Shown: positions 1 through 12,724 of the stretch, one piece after another | Layout of the letters: each line of letters opens with the position of its first letter | Numbering within the stretch: position 1 is the stretch's first letter | NCBI GenBank assembly: GCA_028023455.1 | Contig: JAQFVV010013306.1 | Span: 62,001-126,000, forward strand | Direction of reading: 5' to 3' | DNA from: Epiperipatus broadwayi | Taxonomy: Eukaryota > Onychophora > Udeonychophora > Euonychophora > Peripatidae | DNA length: 64,000 nucleotides | The notes under the pieces: generated by a model | Told to the model about the DNA's origin: nothing | What the model saw: the letters and a program-made list of their open reading frames with translations, nothing else | Databases searched by the model: none | Translations under genes and position numbers: made by a program

Positions 1-1236
1 AAATAAATCAATATTTAAATATAAAAGAGATAAGAATATAATATTGTAAATTTATTTTAGAATTTGTTTTTTTTTTTGCTTTTGTTTTTTGAATCGATAT
101 AAAAAATATTTTAAAAGATGCAATGCTGAAATGCTGGTTTTTAAATAATCAGAATAGTGCCAGGATAAAAAGAAAACAATTACAAATCATTTGGTTATTC
201 TTGCTCTGCATTAGATCTGACAAGTCTAGTTTTATCAGAATTATTTTTTTTGAATATTTTTCTGCAAAATGGACATTTTTTTAAAGTACTGTCGTTGCAA
301 CAAATATCAATGTTTTCTTAATTAATTTGGCATTTGGATAAAGAGTAAAAGAAATGAATGGAACATTATTCTAATTTATTAAGTAGATAAGTGGAAATAA
401 TTATCAATTTAAATCTTAAAAAAAAGAAAATTAATATGATTTTTGTTTAAAAAAAACTGAAAAAAAGAAGTCAGAACAGTTGATTTAATTTAATGTTTAT
501 ATAGCCAATATTACAAATAGTAAAGAGCTTTATTCTTACTATAAATATATTTTATTAGATGCAAACTGCATATAAATTTATATAAAGTTATATTTATATA
601 GATAAAGTCTAAAATACATTTGCTAAAGGGCTTAATTGTCATTGAGGTGAAGCATTTTTCTCATCCGCTATGGCCATATGAGTATAAATATTTGACTGTC
701 TACAGTTTAAGTGCCTGAGAAGCTAAGATTTACACATGATAAAAATCTATGTGAGAAGTAACATGAAACTACCTACTGCTCATATAAATAAATTCAGGAT
801 GCTCTATAAAATTAATCAGGAGTTCTTCAAACATATATAATAAAAAAATGTTTAAACCATAAGAACTTTGTGTATTGCAGACTCTAAAAGAATAATTATG
901 CTTTAACATATCAATTCATAAAAAAATTGCAAAGTATGTTTTATTTTCTGTTGCATCAATCTGTATTTTTATTTTTATATATTATTTCATCTTATATTTG
1001 GAAAATGCTATTTCTAATTCTACAAGGAACAGTCCAATATATGAAAATATCAAGAGGGTATGGGAGGGGAAGGTTGAAAAATCTATATCATTTTTTTAAG
1101 AAAATTTAGGTGATTTATTTTATCCCAAAAAATTTGGGATTGAAATGTGCACAAAAAAGTAAGTGTTCCACTACAATATTTAACGGTAAGAGTTTTGGTT
1201 TTTTAAGCCACTTATATAAACTATGCTGCCCCATGA
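1..1236. other. AT-rich non-coding DNA, nothing recognised
   Basis: No recognisable gene, RNA or transposon end. The longest open frame (927-1109, 60 codons) is dominated by Phe, Ile, Leu and Tyr, as expected from random AT-rich sequence. It has no motif and no start context, so I do not call it a gene. Confidence 0.6.
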
Positions 1237-1246
1237 CATGACTCTT

Positions 1247-1286
<40 letters not shown>

Positions 1287-1296
1287 GAGAGTCATG
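1237..1296. repeat. Palindrome with a (TA)n core
   Basis: The left arm CATGACTCTTTATTAT pairs with the right arm ATAATAGAGAGTCATG with one mismatch. The space between is pure TA repeat, so the whole 60 bp can fold as a hairpin. A second (TA)n run follows at about 1307-1354. Confidence 0.8.
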
Positions 1297-1304
1297 TATA
1301 TAGT

Positions 1305-1306
<2 letters not shown>

Positions 1307-1354
<48 letters not shown>
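1307..1354. repeat. (TA)n microsatellite
   Basis: Uninterrupted alternating A/T for about 48 bp. Confidence 0.95.
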
Positions 1355-1357
<3 letters not shown>

Positions 1358-1563
1358 ACTAATAATATTTCTTAAGATATAATGAGTAAATGATTATCAC
1401 TTTTAAAATAGTATTCTTTATCATTTTTTATCATAATCTGTATTGTTTTATTAGTATACTTTTCCACAATTAAAATTGCATACTATATCTGAGGTTGCAG
1501 TTAAATTTACTTGGGGTTAGCAATCTCACTTTTAATTAATTATTTTTTATTGTTATTATCTTG

Positions 1564-1590
1564 GATATATATATATATATATATATATAT

Positions 1591-1626
<36 letters not shown>
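1564..1626. repeat. (TA)n tract at the outer edge of the 3.15-kb repeat
   Basis: About 60 bp of TA broken once by CC. The 3.15-kb inverted repeat begins directly at its right edge. Confidence 0.95.
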
Positions 1627-1629
<3 letters not shown>

Positions 1630-4600
1630 GCACTTTTTATTAGTTCAGTCTATTCTAAAATAAAATTTTGGTGTATAATTTTAAATTTTACAAATTCAAT
1701 AATATTTACTTATTAAAGTAAGACAATAATAACATATTACATCATAGGTTTTGAACTTGGGTTTAGCTAATGGAAATTTATAAATGATCTTAACTGAAAA
1801 TACACATAGATAATAACCTATAGAGTTCTATATATGCAGATGGATGGACAATTAATATATTATTTAGTATTTAAAACCAGTGAAGTTTAAATTGTAATTT
1901 TGTAAACATGATGTGTAACAGAGACCAGTAATTATTGTTTGTGTGCATTTGATTTTAAAAATAGAAATTATTTATATTCAAATCTTACTATATTTAAAAG
2001 TAAATAAATAAGGTTTAATTTTACAAAATACTGATTTAAAATTAAAACAGTCTATCTTTATTTAATTTCTAAAGAATATTATATTTCAATATTTTATTTA
2101 AAAAAAAACCGATAAATTGTCATTTTAAAATGGTAAATCAAAAACCTTCAAATTAAATGATTGTTTCATAAAAAAAGTAGGGAAAAAACAACCAATCAAA
2201 GGGTTTCAAACATTTTTTTACTATGAAATTCAAGAGATGGAAAGAAGGTTGTTGATCATAAAGAATAATTAACTAGTCTTTTTTTCTTGTAATATATTTT
2301 AAAAAAGTTGGATTAAAAATTTCTAAAATCTTATTATTTGCAAGCAGAAAAAATAATGAATTGTAACTCTACATCAATTTATATGGATAATTATAAGCTT
2401 TGTTGTTAAAATAATGGAATAAATTAATCGTTTTTCTACTGGGCAAGTTAATAGTCGATAATTTCCAATAATCTCTTGAAGATTAATATATATTAAGGAA
2501 ATAATCGGAGATGAATAATCAACAAATATATTCACTGAAAGGGGACAATAATTGTGTCATGGGGAAAAGGAACTGCAGTAAAAAACAAAAGGAAATAAAT
2601 AAATACCTTCAATATCCAGTAAGGATAAATAAAAGAATAGCAAATCCCTGGAAAACAGCTAAGTATATATATTTAAGAATCAATAGAACTAAATTGGTAA
2701 TTACTGAAAAATGTTCATTATTATTCTGGCTATATATAAAATCCTAATTACAATAAATTATAGAAGTATTTACTTAGAGCCATACCAGCTAGAATATCAG
2801 TTGCTATAAAGTTTTAGCTGAAAAATGTTACATGACACATATATTTTTAATTGAATTCCTAAAAGTCCCATATACTAAAGATAGAAATATATGTCATCTA
2901 GCATAAATAAAGCAAGCCATGAATATTTTTTTTTTTGCATTACTAAACAAAAAACAAAAGGAAGGATTATTGTTGCAATAACTTAAGTACCTCGCGCAAA
3001 TCTTAGAATAAGCTGAATGTACAAAAAAAAAAATAAAAGTTATAGTAAGTTTATGCTGAACAACCAGAACTCAACGAAAATTTAGAGTTGTTATACTTTA
3101 GCTGAGAGTTTAAAAAAGAACTTCTTTATAATGTTGGTATTTATATGTTTTAATCTATGAGATGTTAGTACAATAGGGGGGGGGGCTAAATTAATAAGGA
3201 ATTAATTCAAGTGTTATATTAATAGTTATTTAATAATTAGGTTGAGATTAAAGATTATTAATCATTTAAATAAACAAATATGCTCAATATCTTAGTAAGA
3301 AAGGTATAATAGGGTATTTAAAACGATCTATACACAATCCAGAGGGCAGGGTGTAGTTACATGTGCGAATAAAAAGAAGTGATATTTTTTATGTAAAATA
3401 TAAAAGAATTAATTTTGTTTTGCTTATCAACCTCCAGAATTGTGACAATCTTTTTTCCATTGTTTTTGTATTATTATTAATTCACTAAATATATAGCCTT
3501 AGTACTACTATTATTTTAGAGGTTGAAATAACAGACCATAAATTGAAAAAAAACAACAACAAGAAAATAATGGTTTAATGAACTAAATGTGTGATATGTA
3601 GTTCACATACATAGAGGTAAATATCTCAACATATTATGGGAAATTGTTAGTTTTGTTTAATTATAATACTCCGAAGATTAATTTTCTATTGTTATTATAA
3701 TATATGTGTATCATTTTATTATAAGTTATTTTAAATTAGATGATAATGGTAATGTTTATTGTAATCATTTGTAATGAATATTATTAAAATTTTTGTTTTG
3801 AAATTTTTATCAAATTCTAATGGTTGCATTTCTTTTCTGGGCTCATTTTCACTACATCATATAACTCAAAATGTACAGTCAAAATTAAAATGAAAAGTCA
3901 ATTTAGTTTAGAGCAAAACTAACAGTTTAATAAGCATAAATCTCTTAATATAGATTTTTTACTTGTTACATGCTGCCTTGATCCCATAGGTCATTGATGA
4001 CATTGCCAATTATGAAAGTGTATTTATTAATATGAAATTAAATGATAAATTAGTTATTAGTGAAAGTATTAGTGTTAGTTACAGTTTAGTTAATAATGAT
4101 ATTTTAATAATAAGTATTAAAGAACATAAATATAAAAACTTAATTATAGATTTAAATTATAAGTTTTTTTTATTTTATGCACTATCCATGGAAGTGTGTA
4201 AAATCCCTCTTGATATTCCATAGGTAGTATGAAGAATTAATAAATCAATGATTTTCCTGAGATCTCCTTATTGTCAAGTTATTTTTGTTATTATTGCCAA
4301 TCTTAATTATCAAAAATAGTAGGGATCACAGTTTATCTGTAATTATCTAACAGATTAATTTAATGAGTGATTGAATTAAAACTTAATAATTATAAATATA
4401 AGATATTGGATATTATTGTTAACCATGAGAGTATGAAGATACTTAATAAGGAGGATTATCTGGGTATTCTTATCCATTGAACAAATATTTTGTATTTGTT
4501 TAATGTTAAGGGGATGTGATCTGTTTATAGGTAAAGGAGTCTCATATTGATTATATTTAAAATACGTCTTATTTTACAAATATTTACTCATGTCAAAGTA

Positions 4601-4767
4601 ACTTGGGATAAATACTAATCTTATCTAAATTCAATTGTTATAGTTAAAGAAAATGGTCAGGATATAATAGGTTTGTTAATAGTGCCTAGCCAAAGTGTCC
4701 AAATGGGGCCTAATGTAGGGACTTGGCAACTCTGCTTGGGGTCGTACCACCTATAGACAGGCCACAT
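1621..4767 (+). repeat. Left arm of a giant inverted repeat (3.15-kb element, copy 1)
   Basis: This segment, read on the plus strand, is the reverse complement of 24031-27189 over its full length. Examples are GTGCACTTTTTATTAG at 1628 against its complement near 27170, and CCTATAGACAGGCCAC at 4750-4765 against its complement near 24034-24049. In a 118-bp stretch aligned by eye (near 4437-4555) I counted about seven differences. Both ends abut TA runs. The short open frames inside (2511-2747, 4032-4223) are not kept in the other copy, so the unit looks non-coding. No terminal inverted repeats, polyA tail or recognised protein were found. It could be a non-autonomous transposon or a segmental duplication. 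A poly-G run lies at 3176-3185. Confidence 0.85.
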
Positions 4768-4818
4768 ATATATATATATATATATATATAGCCACAATAT
4801 ATATATATGTATATATAT
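4766..4818. repeat. (TA)n tract between two repeat families
   Basis: TA runs interrupted by GCCACA. They separate the right end of the 3.15-kb element from the palindromic array that follows. Confidence 0.9.
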
Positions 4819-6089
4819 GATCATTAGATGGAACTTTTCCAAGACCTCCAAAACAACAGTATTTTGTGTATGTAAACGTCAGAGTCAATATTCACTGTCT
4901 TTTTCATTTTGCTTCATCCTCAGATCAGCTGATTTCAAGCTGATTTGCTCTCATAAGTGAAGGATCTGAGTTGGATACTAGACCTAAACAGTAACTCCAA
5001 GCATTTATGCAAAAAGTTTCTATCAGTTTGCAAGCATGAATTTTTAGACACATAAATGTCTACAAACTCAGCTTATCAAACCAGATAACTATAAGGGTCT
5101 GATATCAGTTCAGTTTCTCTACATAGTCAAAGCTTCTGCAATATACATCATTGCAAGAAAACTTTAAAGGTACATTTATAAAAAAACAAAAACAAGTTTT
5201 ATATATGTAAAACCTGCTATCGCTTGTATTTATGATCAATAGATGGAGCTTTACCAAGACCTCCAAAACAAGCGTATTTTGTTTACATAAACATCAGAGT
5301 CAATATTCACTGTCTCTTTCATTTTGCTCCACCCTCAGATCAGCTGATTTCAAGCAGATTTGCTCTCATATCTGAGTTTGAAGACATTTACGTGTCTAAA
5401 AAATTCATGCTTGCAAACTGATAGAAACTTTTTGCATAAACGCTTGGAGTTAGTGTTTAGATCTAGTTTCTAACTCCTATCCTTCACTCATTAGAGCAAA
5501 TCAGCTTGAAATCAGCTGATTTGAGAGTGGAGCAAAATGAAAGAGAGAGTGAATATTGACTCTGACATTTATGTAAACAAAATATGCTTGTTTTGGAGGT
5601 CTTGTGAAAGCTCCATGTATTGATCATAAATACAAGCGATAGCAGGTTTTACGTATATAAAACTTGTGTTTGTTTTTCATAAATTTACCTTTAATGTTTT
5701 CTTGCAATGATATATATTGCAGAAGCTTTGACTATGTGATGAAACTGAACTGATATCAGACCCATATAGTTATCTGGTTTGATAAGCTCAGTTTGAATAC
5801 ATTTACATGTATAAAAAATTCATGCTTGCAAACTGATAGAAATTTTTTGCATGAATGCTTGGAGTTAGTGTTTATGTCTAGTTTCTAACTCTTATCCTTC
5901 ACTGATGAGAGCAAATCAGCTTGAAATCAGCTGATCTGCAGGTGGAGCAAAATGAAAGAGAAAGTGAATATTGACTCTGATGTATATGTAAACAAAATAA
6001 GCTTGTTTTGGATATCTTGGTAAAGCCCCATCTATTGATCATAAATACAAGCAATAGCTGGTTTTACGTATATAAAACTTGTTTTGTTT
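4819..6089. repeat. Multi-unit palindromic (foldback) array, about 410-bp units
   Basis: A unit of about 410 bp starting TGATCA.TAGATGGA appears forward at 4819-5232 and again as a truncated forward copy at 5233-5370. It then appears reversed at about 5371-5637 and reversed again at about 5638-6043, with a further reversed stub to 6089. Shared landmarks are GACCTCCAAAACAA, CAGATCAGCTGATTTCAAGC and CAAGCATGAATTTTTAGACA, each found on both strands. The axis is near 5370. The array begins and ends at (TA)n runs. No open reading frame of note is present. It may be a foldback-type transposon or a rearranged dispersed repeat. Confidence 0.85.
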
Positions 6090-6956
6090 ATATATATATA
6101 TATATATATATTATGGGTATCTACCATGGGAAGTAAGGGCGGTTAGTTTTAAATTGTTTAGTAAAGAAATAATAGATACTCATCATAGACATAGAAACTG
6201 TATGTACATAGAGATATTTAAGTAATTTATGGGCATTTGTAATTATTTTTCTTTATTGAAATGTTTTTTTTCTAAATTAAGAATTTATTTTATGTTTAAA
6301 TATTTCCTTTATTTTGTAAATAAATATTATGAAGTTTTGTTAATTGACAAGATCTCAGTAGTTTTGTTGATCTAGCATTTACATTCAATCCAGCACTTAC
6401 ATTGCATCCTATATTTTTTACACATGCACACATTCACATTATTGTTTGATATGCATGTGAGAGAATGTTAAGTAAGGGTGTTTTTTTGATAGATAGGAAG
6501 TATTTTTTTAGTTGTTGAGTAACAGTTTGAATAGATACATACCTGTTAAAAAAATCGAATGTGAATTCTTCCTGAGTTTGAATATCTGAGGCAATGGTTT
6601 TGGAAAAGAGTGGTGAGATGTGAGATGAACTGATTTGAATTACATGTAGATTTTATGGATAATGCTTAGCCTATTCTATTTAAGATAGATGTAATCATAA
6701 GTCTGGTATTTCATTGTGTTATCTCTAGCATCCTACATGAAGATCTTAGGTACAATAGTTGTTAGATGCGAGCTTGCTCTCTTTCTCTTATATACATGGA
6801 TGGAAAACACTGTTGCATTTGGCACTATCAAATTTAGGATATGGCAGATAGGTGTACCAGCACTTTTAGATTTGACGTAAGTTGATGATATGTTATGAAT
6901 GAACCATCTGATTGTTGAAGTTGATCTGAATGTTCAAATGTATTTGCAGACCTGAA
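6090..6956. other. TA run then unremarkable AT-rich DNA
   Basis: A (TA)n run of about 22 bp (6090-6112) is followed by non-coding sequence in which I recognise nothing. Confidence 0.6.
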
Positions 6957-7068
6957 AATCCAGGTATATCCAACCATACTGTTATATATATATCTATATA
7001 CCCGAGTCTCATAATCCAGGTATATCCAACCATACTGTTATATATATATCTATATACCCGAGTCTCAT
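6957..7068. repeat. Perfect 56-bp tandem duplication
   Basis: The 56-bp unit beginning AATCCAGGTATATCCAACCA and ending CCCGAGTCTCAT occurs twice with no difference (6957-7012, 7013-7068). Identity implies a very recent duplication or an assembly duplication. Each unit contains a short (TA)n stretch. Confidence 0.95.
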
Positions 7069-7538
7069 TTTTGCGGATTTATTTAATGCAATTTTGAAGT
7101 TATGTGATTCATGATTCTTATTAATATCTTTGTATTCAGTTTTCTTTTATGGAATAAAAATTATTAGATCAGAAATTGAGCTCCAGTAATGCACTATTCT
7201 TTTATATATTATAAAATTCATGCACTTTAAAGTAATCGCGCATTATCGGAGTTGGACATCCATCTAATAATTTCAATTTTTTCAGCACTTTATAATAGAC
7301 TGTAATAGATTTTATGTAATAAAGAAATTCATAATTCACTTAAAATCAGAATTTTCCCATTTTATATACACACATTAAATTTTACAAGACTATAATGTAA
7401 ATCTGTTCAAATGTTATAGATGAAAAATACTATGTTTGTTGTTGTTTTTGCATTTTAAATCATGTTTAATTTTTTCTTTTTATAAAATGAATACATAATC
7501 AATTAATCATTTAGTATCTGCAAGTTTATTTTTAAAAG
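7069..7538. other. AT-rich non-coding DNA, nothing recognised
   Basis: No repeat end, RNA gene or coding signal was seen. Confidence 0.5.
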
Positions 7539-7749
7539 GTAAGTAACAGAGGTGGGCACAATTAAATTTGACAATTAAAATCTGATTTTTAATTATAATT
7601 AACAATTTAAAATTTATGTAATGAGGTGATGTGAAGTGATGAAATTTGATTTTTAAACAGAATTGAAAATTAAAAAATTACAGACAAAAATTCGAATTTA
7701 ATTTTTAATTGTTAGTTTCAATTAAATTTTGCTCAACAGTGGTGAGTCG
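7539..7749. mobile_element. Probable hAT-type MITE with 8-bp target duplication
   Basis: The body at 7547-7741 starts CAGAGGTGGGCA, the classic hAT terminal sequence, and ends TGCTCAACAGTG, a decayed form of the expected TGCCCACCTCTG. It is flanked by GTAAGTAA (7539-7546) and GTGAGTCG (7742-7749), matching at six of eight positions, which suits the 8-bp duplication of hAT insertions. The interior is AT-rich and partly self-complementary (AATTAAAAATTAAATTCG-like pieces on both sides). It has no coding capacity, so it would need a transposase in trans. The second end is degenerate, so confidence is moderate. Confidence 0.6.
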
Positions 7750-7929
7750 ATGTCTTTTTATTATCTTAAGTCTAAGTTCTTATTTTTATTTTAAACTTTT
7801 AGTTTACTCTAACAGAGGAAAAAAAAAACAAGAAAATGAATTTCTTTGGAAACAAAAATTTCAATTTTAGATTGCTTAGCAAAATGGGAAGGATAATTAG
7901 TGATTGGAAAACGTTTTAGTTGTATTTCC

Positions 7930-7973
7930 TCTTGACTTTGTTTAAGGAGAATCTACAGTACCTCACATCACAT
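7930..7973 (+). mobile_element. 3'-end scrap of the (ACATC)-tailed LINE
   Basis: CTTGACTTTGTTTAAGGAGA followed by CTACAGTACCTCACATCACAT matches the extreme 3' end and tail of the LINE copies ending at 40707 and 41157. Only about 45 bp remain, so this is an extreme 5' truncation or a leftover of a third insertion. Confidence 0.75.
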
Positions 7974-10900
7974 TATGTCATGACAAATCTAATGTCTCAA
8001 ATAGTGATAATAATTAAAATACCATACATGTATGAAAAAAAATGTAAATTGTACACAAAATATATTGTTTTGAATAAAATTAAATATTGTAGTTAATAAA
8101 AAAAAGTAAAAAAAGTTTGTCTTGTATCATTTTTTTCAAATTTGAAATGTTTTATTAGTCATATTTTATTTTATTTTTTATGCTTTTATGCGATTTTTGG
8201 AAAATTACAGTATGTATTCCCCATTTTTCAAGGTAATTTAAGTCTATTCTTGTGTGTTTTCTTTTGCATGCATTTTCTGAAAAAACCTATCTACCACATA
8301 AAATGAGACCCAAACACATATATAACTATGTAAAACTCCAGCGATAAATGTTCAAGATAAAAAAAAGTTCTTTTCTTTCTCCTGGGTATTGAAACTCCCA
8401 GCACTTGTTACTATAATATTGTCTTTACATTTAACAACAACAATTTTCTCTCCTATGTGGTGAATTCTCAGATGATTCCAACAGAAAGTAAGGATGAATG
8501 ACATTTTTTTTAAAAAAAATGAAAGTAAACAAGTTTCAACAAAAACCAAGTCAACTTTAAAGGATTCGGATTTATTAATAAAAAAAAATTCTCCAAAGTT
8601 ATATTACTTTCCTAGGATTCTCTAATGGCTCCTGGTGTCTTTGACACTGTGACACTAATTCAGGCATCCGTGTATATAATTATCGCATATTTTTTTTAAA
8701 AAATTTTAATAAATCAATTTTTTCCTTCCTTCTGTATAGCCAGCATACATAATTTGGTAAAACTGACTTATAGCGGTCTCAACACTTCGCCCTCTATATT
8801 TAAAAAACTTAACTTCATTTTTTCCACTTAAGTGTATCCAACTTCAATCAGTGTATCTTAATATAAATAAACTATATCTAAGTATAAATGTTAAAAAAAA
8901 AAATTACATTTTGATGTGTAGTTTTCACTTGTAATGTATATCTAGAGGTCTTTCCTGCATATGTAACTATAAATAAATAAACTTTATTAACTATAAATGT
9001 TTTTACACAAAGATAAATAAATAAAAAAAATGAACTTACATTTCCTGCAGGCAGGATCCGTGTTTCAGATTACGTTTTTCTCACTATGTAATTACAAAGT
9101 ACACCTAACTATAAATGTATTTTTTACATGAAGATTAATAAATAAAATGTAATAAAACTTACATTTTTATGCTCTATTTATGTCACCAATAAAGTCCCTA
9201 CTGTCAAAATTATGAACTACTTGTGTCACGTGTAATTTTTGCCATGTGTAATTCCCCTCCCCATCCATTTACTTTTTTGCCAAAAAAAGATTCAAATCAA
9301 TGTTAAAACAGTTGTTCACAAGTCAGTTTTACCCAATAGCTATATTTAAAAGAATATGTCAATAAGATGTGGATATTGTTTTTTTTTTTAAGATTAGTAA
9401 ATGTATTTGTTTTACAATTGTTTTTGTCTCTTTATAAGTGTTGGGTCAATAGAACTAGATATTTTTTCATTGGTCAAGATCTATATGACATTTTATGAAA
9501 TGCTGAAAACATTTTAGAATATTTTTTGGATGTTTAAGAAAAGCTTATGACATCTTTTGAATATTTTAGTCTTTTTTTTATATAGTGCTGTATTATATTT
9601 ATATATAATGTTGTTTACTATTACATTTTGATAACTGTTATATATATAAACAAATGTGAATTGTTGAAATGTGTTATTAAAAATAGGTGTTAATTATATT
9701 TTGAGAATTAACAATGATGGCAGATATTTTGGCAGTCTTACATAGTAGCTTTTTAAGCTACAATGTATTATTTATCATTTTGTTTATGCCCTCATGCATA
9801 TGATCACATTATATATTTTTATCTATAAAATAGTAATTAATTATTATCAGTGATAGATTAATTTTATTTTGAAAATAAGTGCATATTAATTTACTAAAAA
9901 TAAGTTTCTTTATTAAATCTTAATTCATGCCAAAATAATAGTCAAGTCTTAATAGTGGTGCAAATGCTTTCTCTTAATTTTGCCCCCTAAATGAGCTGTC
10001 TGGATCACTATTTTTCATAAATTGGATTTTCTATTTACAATGTATTTTTACCTTAATTTTTTAATCTAAATAGAATATTGACCATGAACTTTCATTTTTT
10101 TTCCAAAAGATATGTTTTTTTTTTTTTGGCATGAGGATACATTTATTTTTTCTTCCACTAAATATATTGTAAGAAGATCCATGATTTTTTTCATATATTA
10201 ACTCTAGTATTATAAAAAGAACTTTAGAACACAACAATCTAAAGCAGTTGGTTAATGTTGAGAGGAAAAAATGGCTGTCACAATTAAAACAATGCTTTTC
10301 TCAAAAGTGAGAAAAGATAATGTTAACAAAGTTAGTTTTAGTAAATTACTTACAGTTAAAGTTCAGATGAAAAGAAATTCACGTAGTCTTTATTTAGATG
10401 AGTAAACAAACAATTTGGAGAGTAATGAACTGTATAATTATTAAATGTTTAAAATGAAGATAATTTCTCACTAAATATATTCTATAGTGAACTGGATATT
10501 CAGTCTGATTCAAAAGTCTCATCACTTAAATAAAGCAAATTTGAGTTTTAATAAAGTTTAAAAAGAAAACTATTTAAAAATTGTTTTTAAGAGTACATGT
10601 AATATGCCATTTTTACTTTTTAATAAATTTTAATTCTAAAATAGTTTTCTTTTGTTGCTTGTTTTTTTTTTAATTTAAGAAAGTAATTAAAGGCAAGCAA
10701 ACTTTTAAATTGCATTTTTGTTTTGATTGGAATCGATATTTAGTTTATTTTAACTAAAGCTGAGACTTGTTTTTATTTTTTTTAAAAATTAATTAGAAAT
10801 AAGATTAACCGTGGTGAGAATCTTTAATTAAGATTAAGACTGAGATAAAGAAATGCCCTCATCGCAAACTACTAATTAAAAGATGTTACGGAAGATAAGA

Positions 10901-12638
10901 GCTCATATAAATAACCCTGAGATTTTGGACTAATTATTCTCCAGCTATTGTGGTTTATGCTGTTTGTTTAGTAATTCTTCAGCTATTGATGTTTATTGTA
11001 CTTGTTTAGTTTTGCTGCAACTTTTAGTATGCCAATCTTGAGACTTCTGTGAATTGTTGTGCTGTTATAAATTCTTAAGAATGCCAATCTTTACACCTTG
11101 AAAAATTGCCTCAATATCATGCCATCCTAAGCCAACTGAAAGACTAGTCCCGGATCCCAATTCAACCCTGCAAAATCATGTTTTAAGAGCTCACATTGGA
11201 ATTGATCCCTGATATTGCCTTCTGCTTTCTGAACAGAAATTGGAAACATAATATATTCACCTGAATTTTCCAATGGACTGAACTATAGGTGCTATTCTGA
11301 AAGACCTCTGCAGTTTTAAACTTATATCTCGAGGTAACATGTTTCATTTATTCTTTCCAGGGTTTTTAAAGTCTCAGCTTAATCTTAAAAAATTAAAAAA
11401 AAACACATTTCTATAGTATCTTTTGCCTATTAAATTTAAATATTTTAAGTGTTTACTTTTTGTATTTTTTATTGCATTTATAGTTGTCTTGGAATCTTAG
11501 TTTTAAGATTCCATGTTTGCTTTAAATTTATTTATCAGAGCATGTACTGAGAGTTTATTTCGTAAAGCTATTTGAATTTATAATTATTTCATTTTCTTAA
11601 TAAATGCTTGGCAGACATAAATAATTTTTTGATTACTTACCTGACTTCTATTGATACTTTTAATTATTATATTGCGGCTTAGTTTTGGCCAATCCTTTGG
11701 TTGGTGGTTGACTAGTTATATATGTCTATTTTCGATAAATCAGAGATTTCATGTTTTCTCAGTTTTAAATTACTTATACTGGAATATTTTCTAAGTTTTC
11801 TATTTCATTAAATTGGAAATTTAAGTTTTCTCTCATCCTATAATTCATACTCCATCATATTCATTTACCATTTTTGTGTTCTTGCATTGTAATCAACCAT
11901 GGCAATCTTCAACATGATTGGCCATGCAGCAGGTTCTGCCGACTATATGACATCACTAGTCAATAATTTAGTGATTTCTCGCACATGCTGGTTTTGTTGA
12001 ATCATGCAAGAAATTTTCATTTGCTTCTCGTTTTAGAAATTTTTGAATAAGGAAACCAGAGTTGCTTAGGTGATTAGTCAGCTGAAGGAAAATTATTCCC
12101 TCCTGTTTAAATCTTTATTAGAAAATTAATCTGTCTGCCAGAGTGTTTACATTTTATTTTTGTTAGTATACACCTGATAGAATCATGTTTATTGTGTATA
12201 AATGTCTGTGCTTGAAAATCTTTGTATTATTCTTAATAAAATTTTAAAATATTTAAAATTAGTTTCACTGATATTTGTCTTACTGCTTTTATTTCTCAAT
12301 TGTCTGAACAATATCATCAAGCTCTTATTCTACCTAGGTCTGATCAGTACAAATCATCAACATCATTAACTTTTGACCAATATTGACCTGGTAGCAACTT
12401 CCATGATCAAAAAGATTAAATACACAACCCAAAAATAAACAGGATAAATTATTGACAGTAATTTAATTTTTTAGTACTTGTTATATTGTTAAATTAATGG
12501 TTCAGCAAACAGAAATAGACTTACTGATATATATTGTACTATATTTGTTTTAGTACAAGTTGCACATTGACACATTAGAATTTTAAATTACCAAATTTTC
12601 TTTTTAAATATCTGATTGCATTTTTTTTGACAACATAG
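7974..12638. other. Long AT-rich non-coding stretch
   Basis: No supported gene. Faint features are a degenerate repeat of about 110-140 bp at 8870-9170, recurring as CTATAAATG..TTTTTACA..AAGATAAATAAATAAA, and a 12-bp inverted pair AAGCTGAGACTT (near 10757) and AAGTCTCAGCTT (near 11370). The slightly more GC-rich 10850-11350 between that pair contains no open frame or motif that I recognise. Most of the rest is poly-T/poly-A-rich sequence. Confidence 0.5.
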
Positions 12639-12639
12639 G

Positions 12640-12671
<32 letters not shown>

Positions 12672-12681
12672 CCAGAAGGTC

Positions 12682-12712
<31 letters not shown>

Positions 12713-12724
12713 GACCTTCTGGTT
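12639..12724. repeat. Double palindrome built on two (TA)n runs
   Basis: The first hairpin is GGTTATATA to TATATAACC (12639-12673). The second has perfect 13-bp arms AACCAGAAGGTCA (12670-12682) and TGACCTTCTGGTT (12712-12724) around about 28 bp of TA. The two hairpins share the AACC, so this 86-bp block could extrude as two adjacent cruciforms. Confidence 0.85.

Noticed and set aside
10750-11390. 12-bp inverted pair AAGCTGAGACTT/AAGTCTCAGCTT as transposon ends
   Set aside because: No flanking target duplication and no extension of the inverted match; it could be chance.
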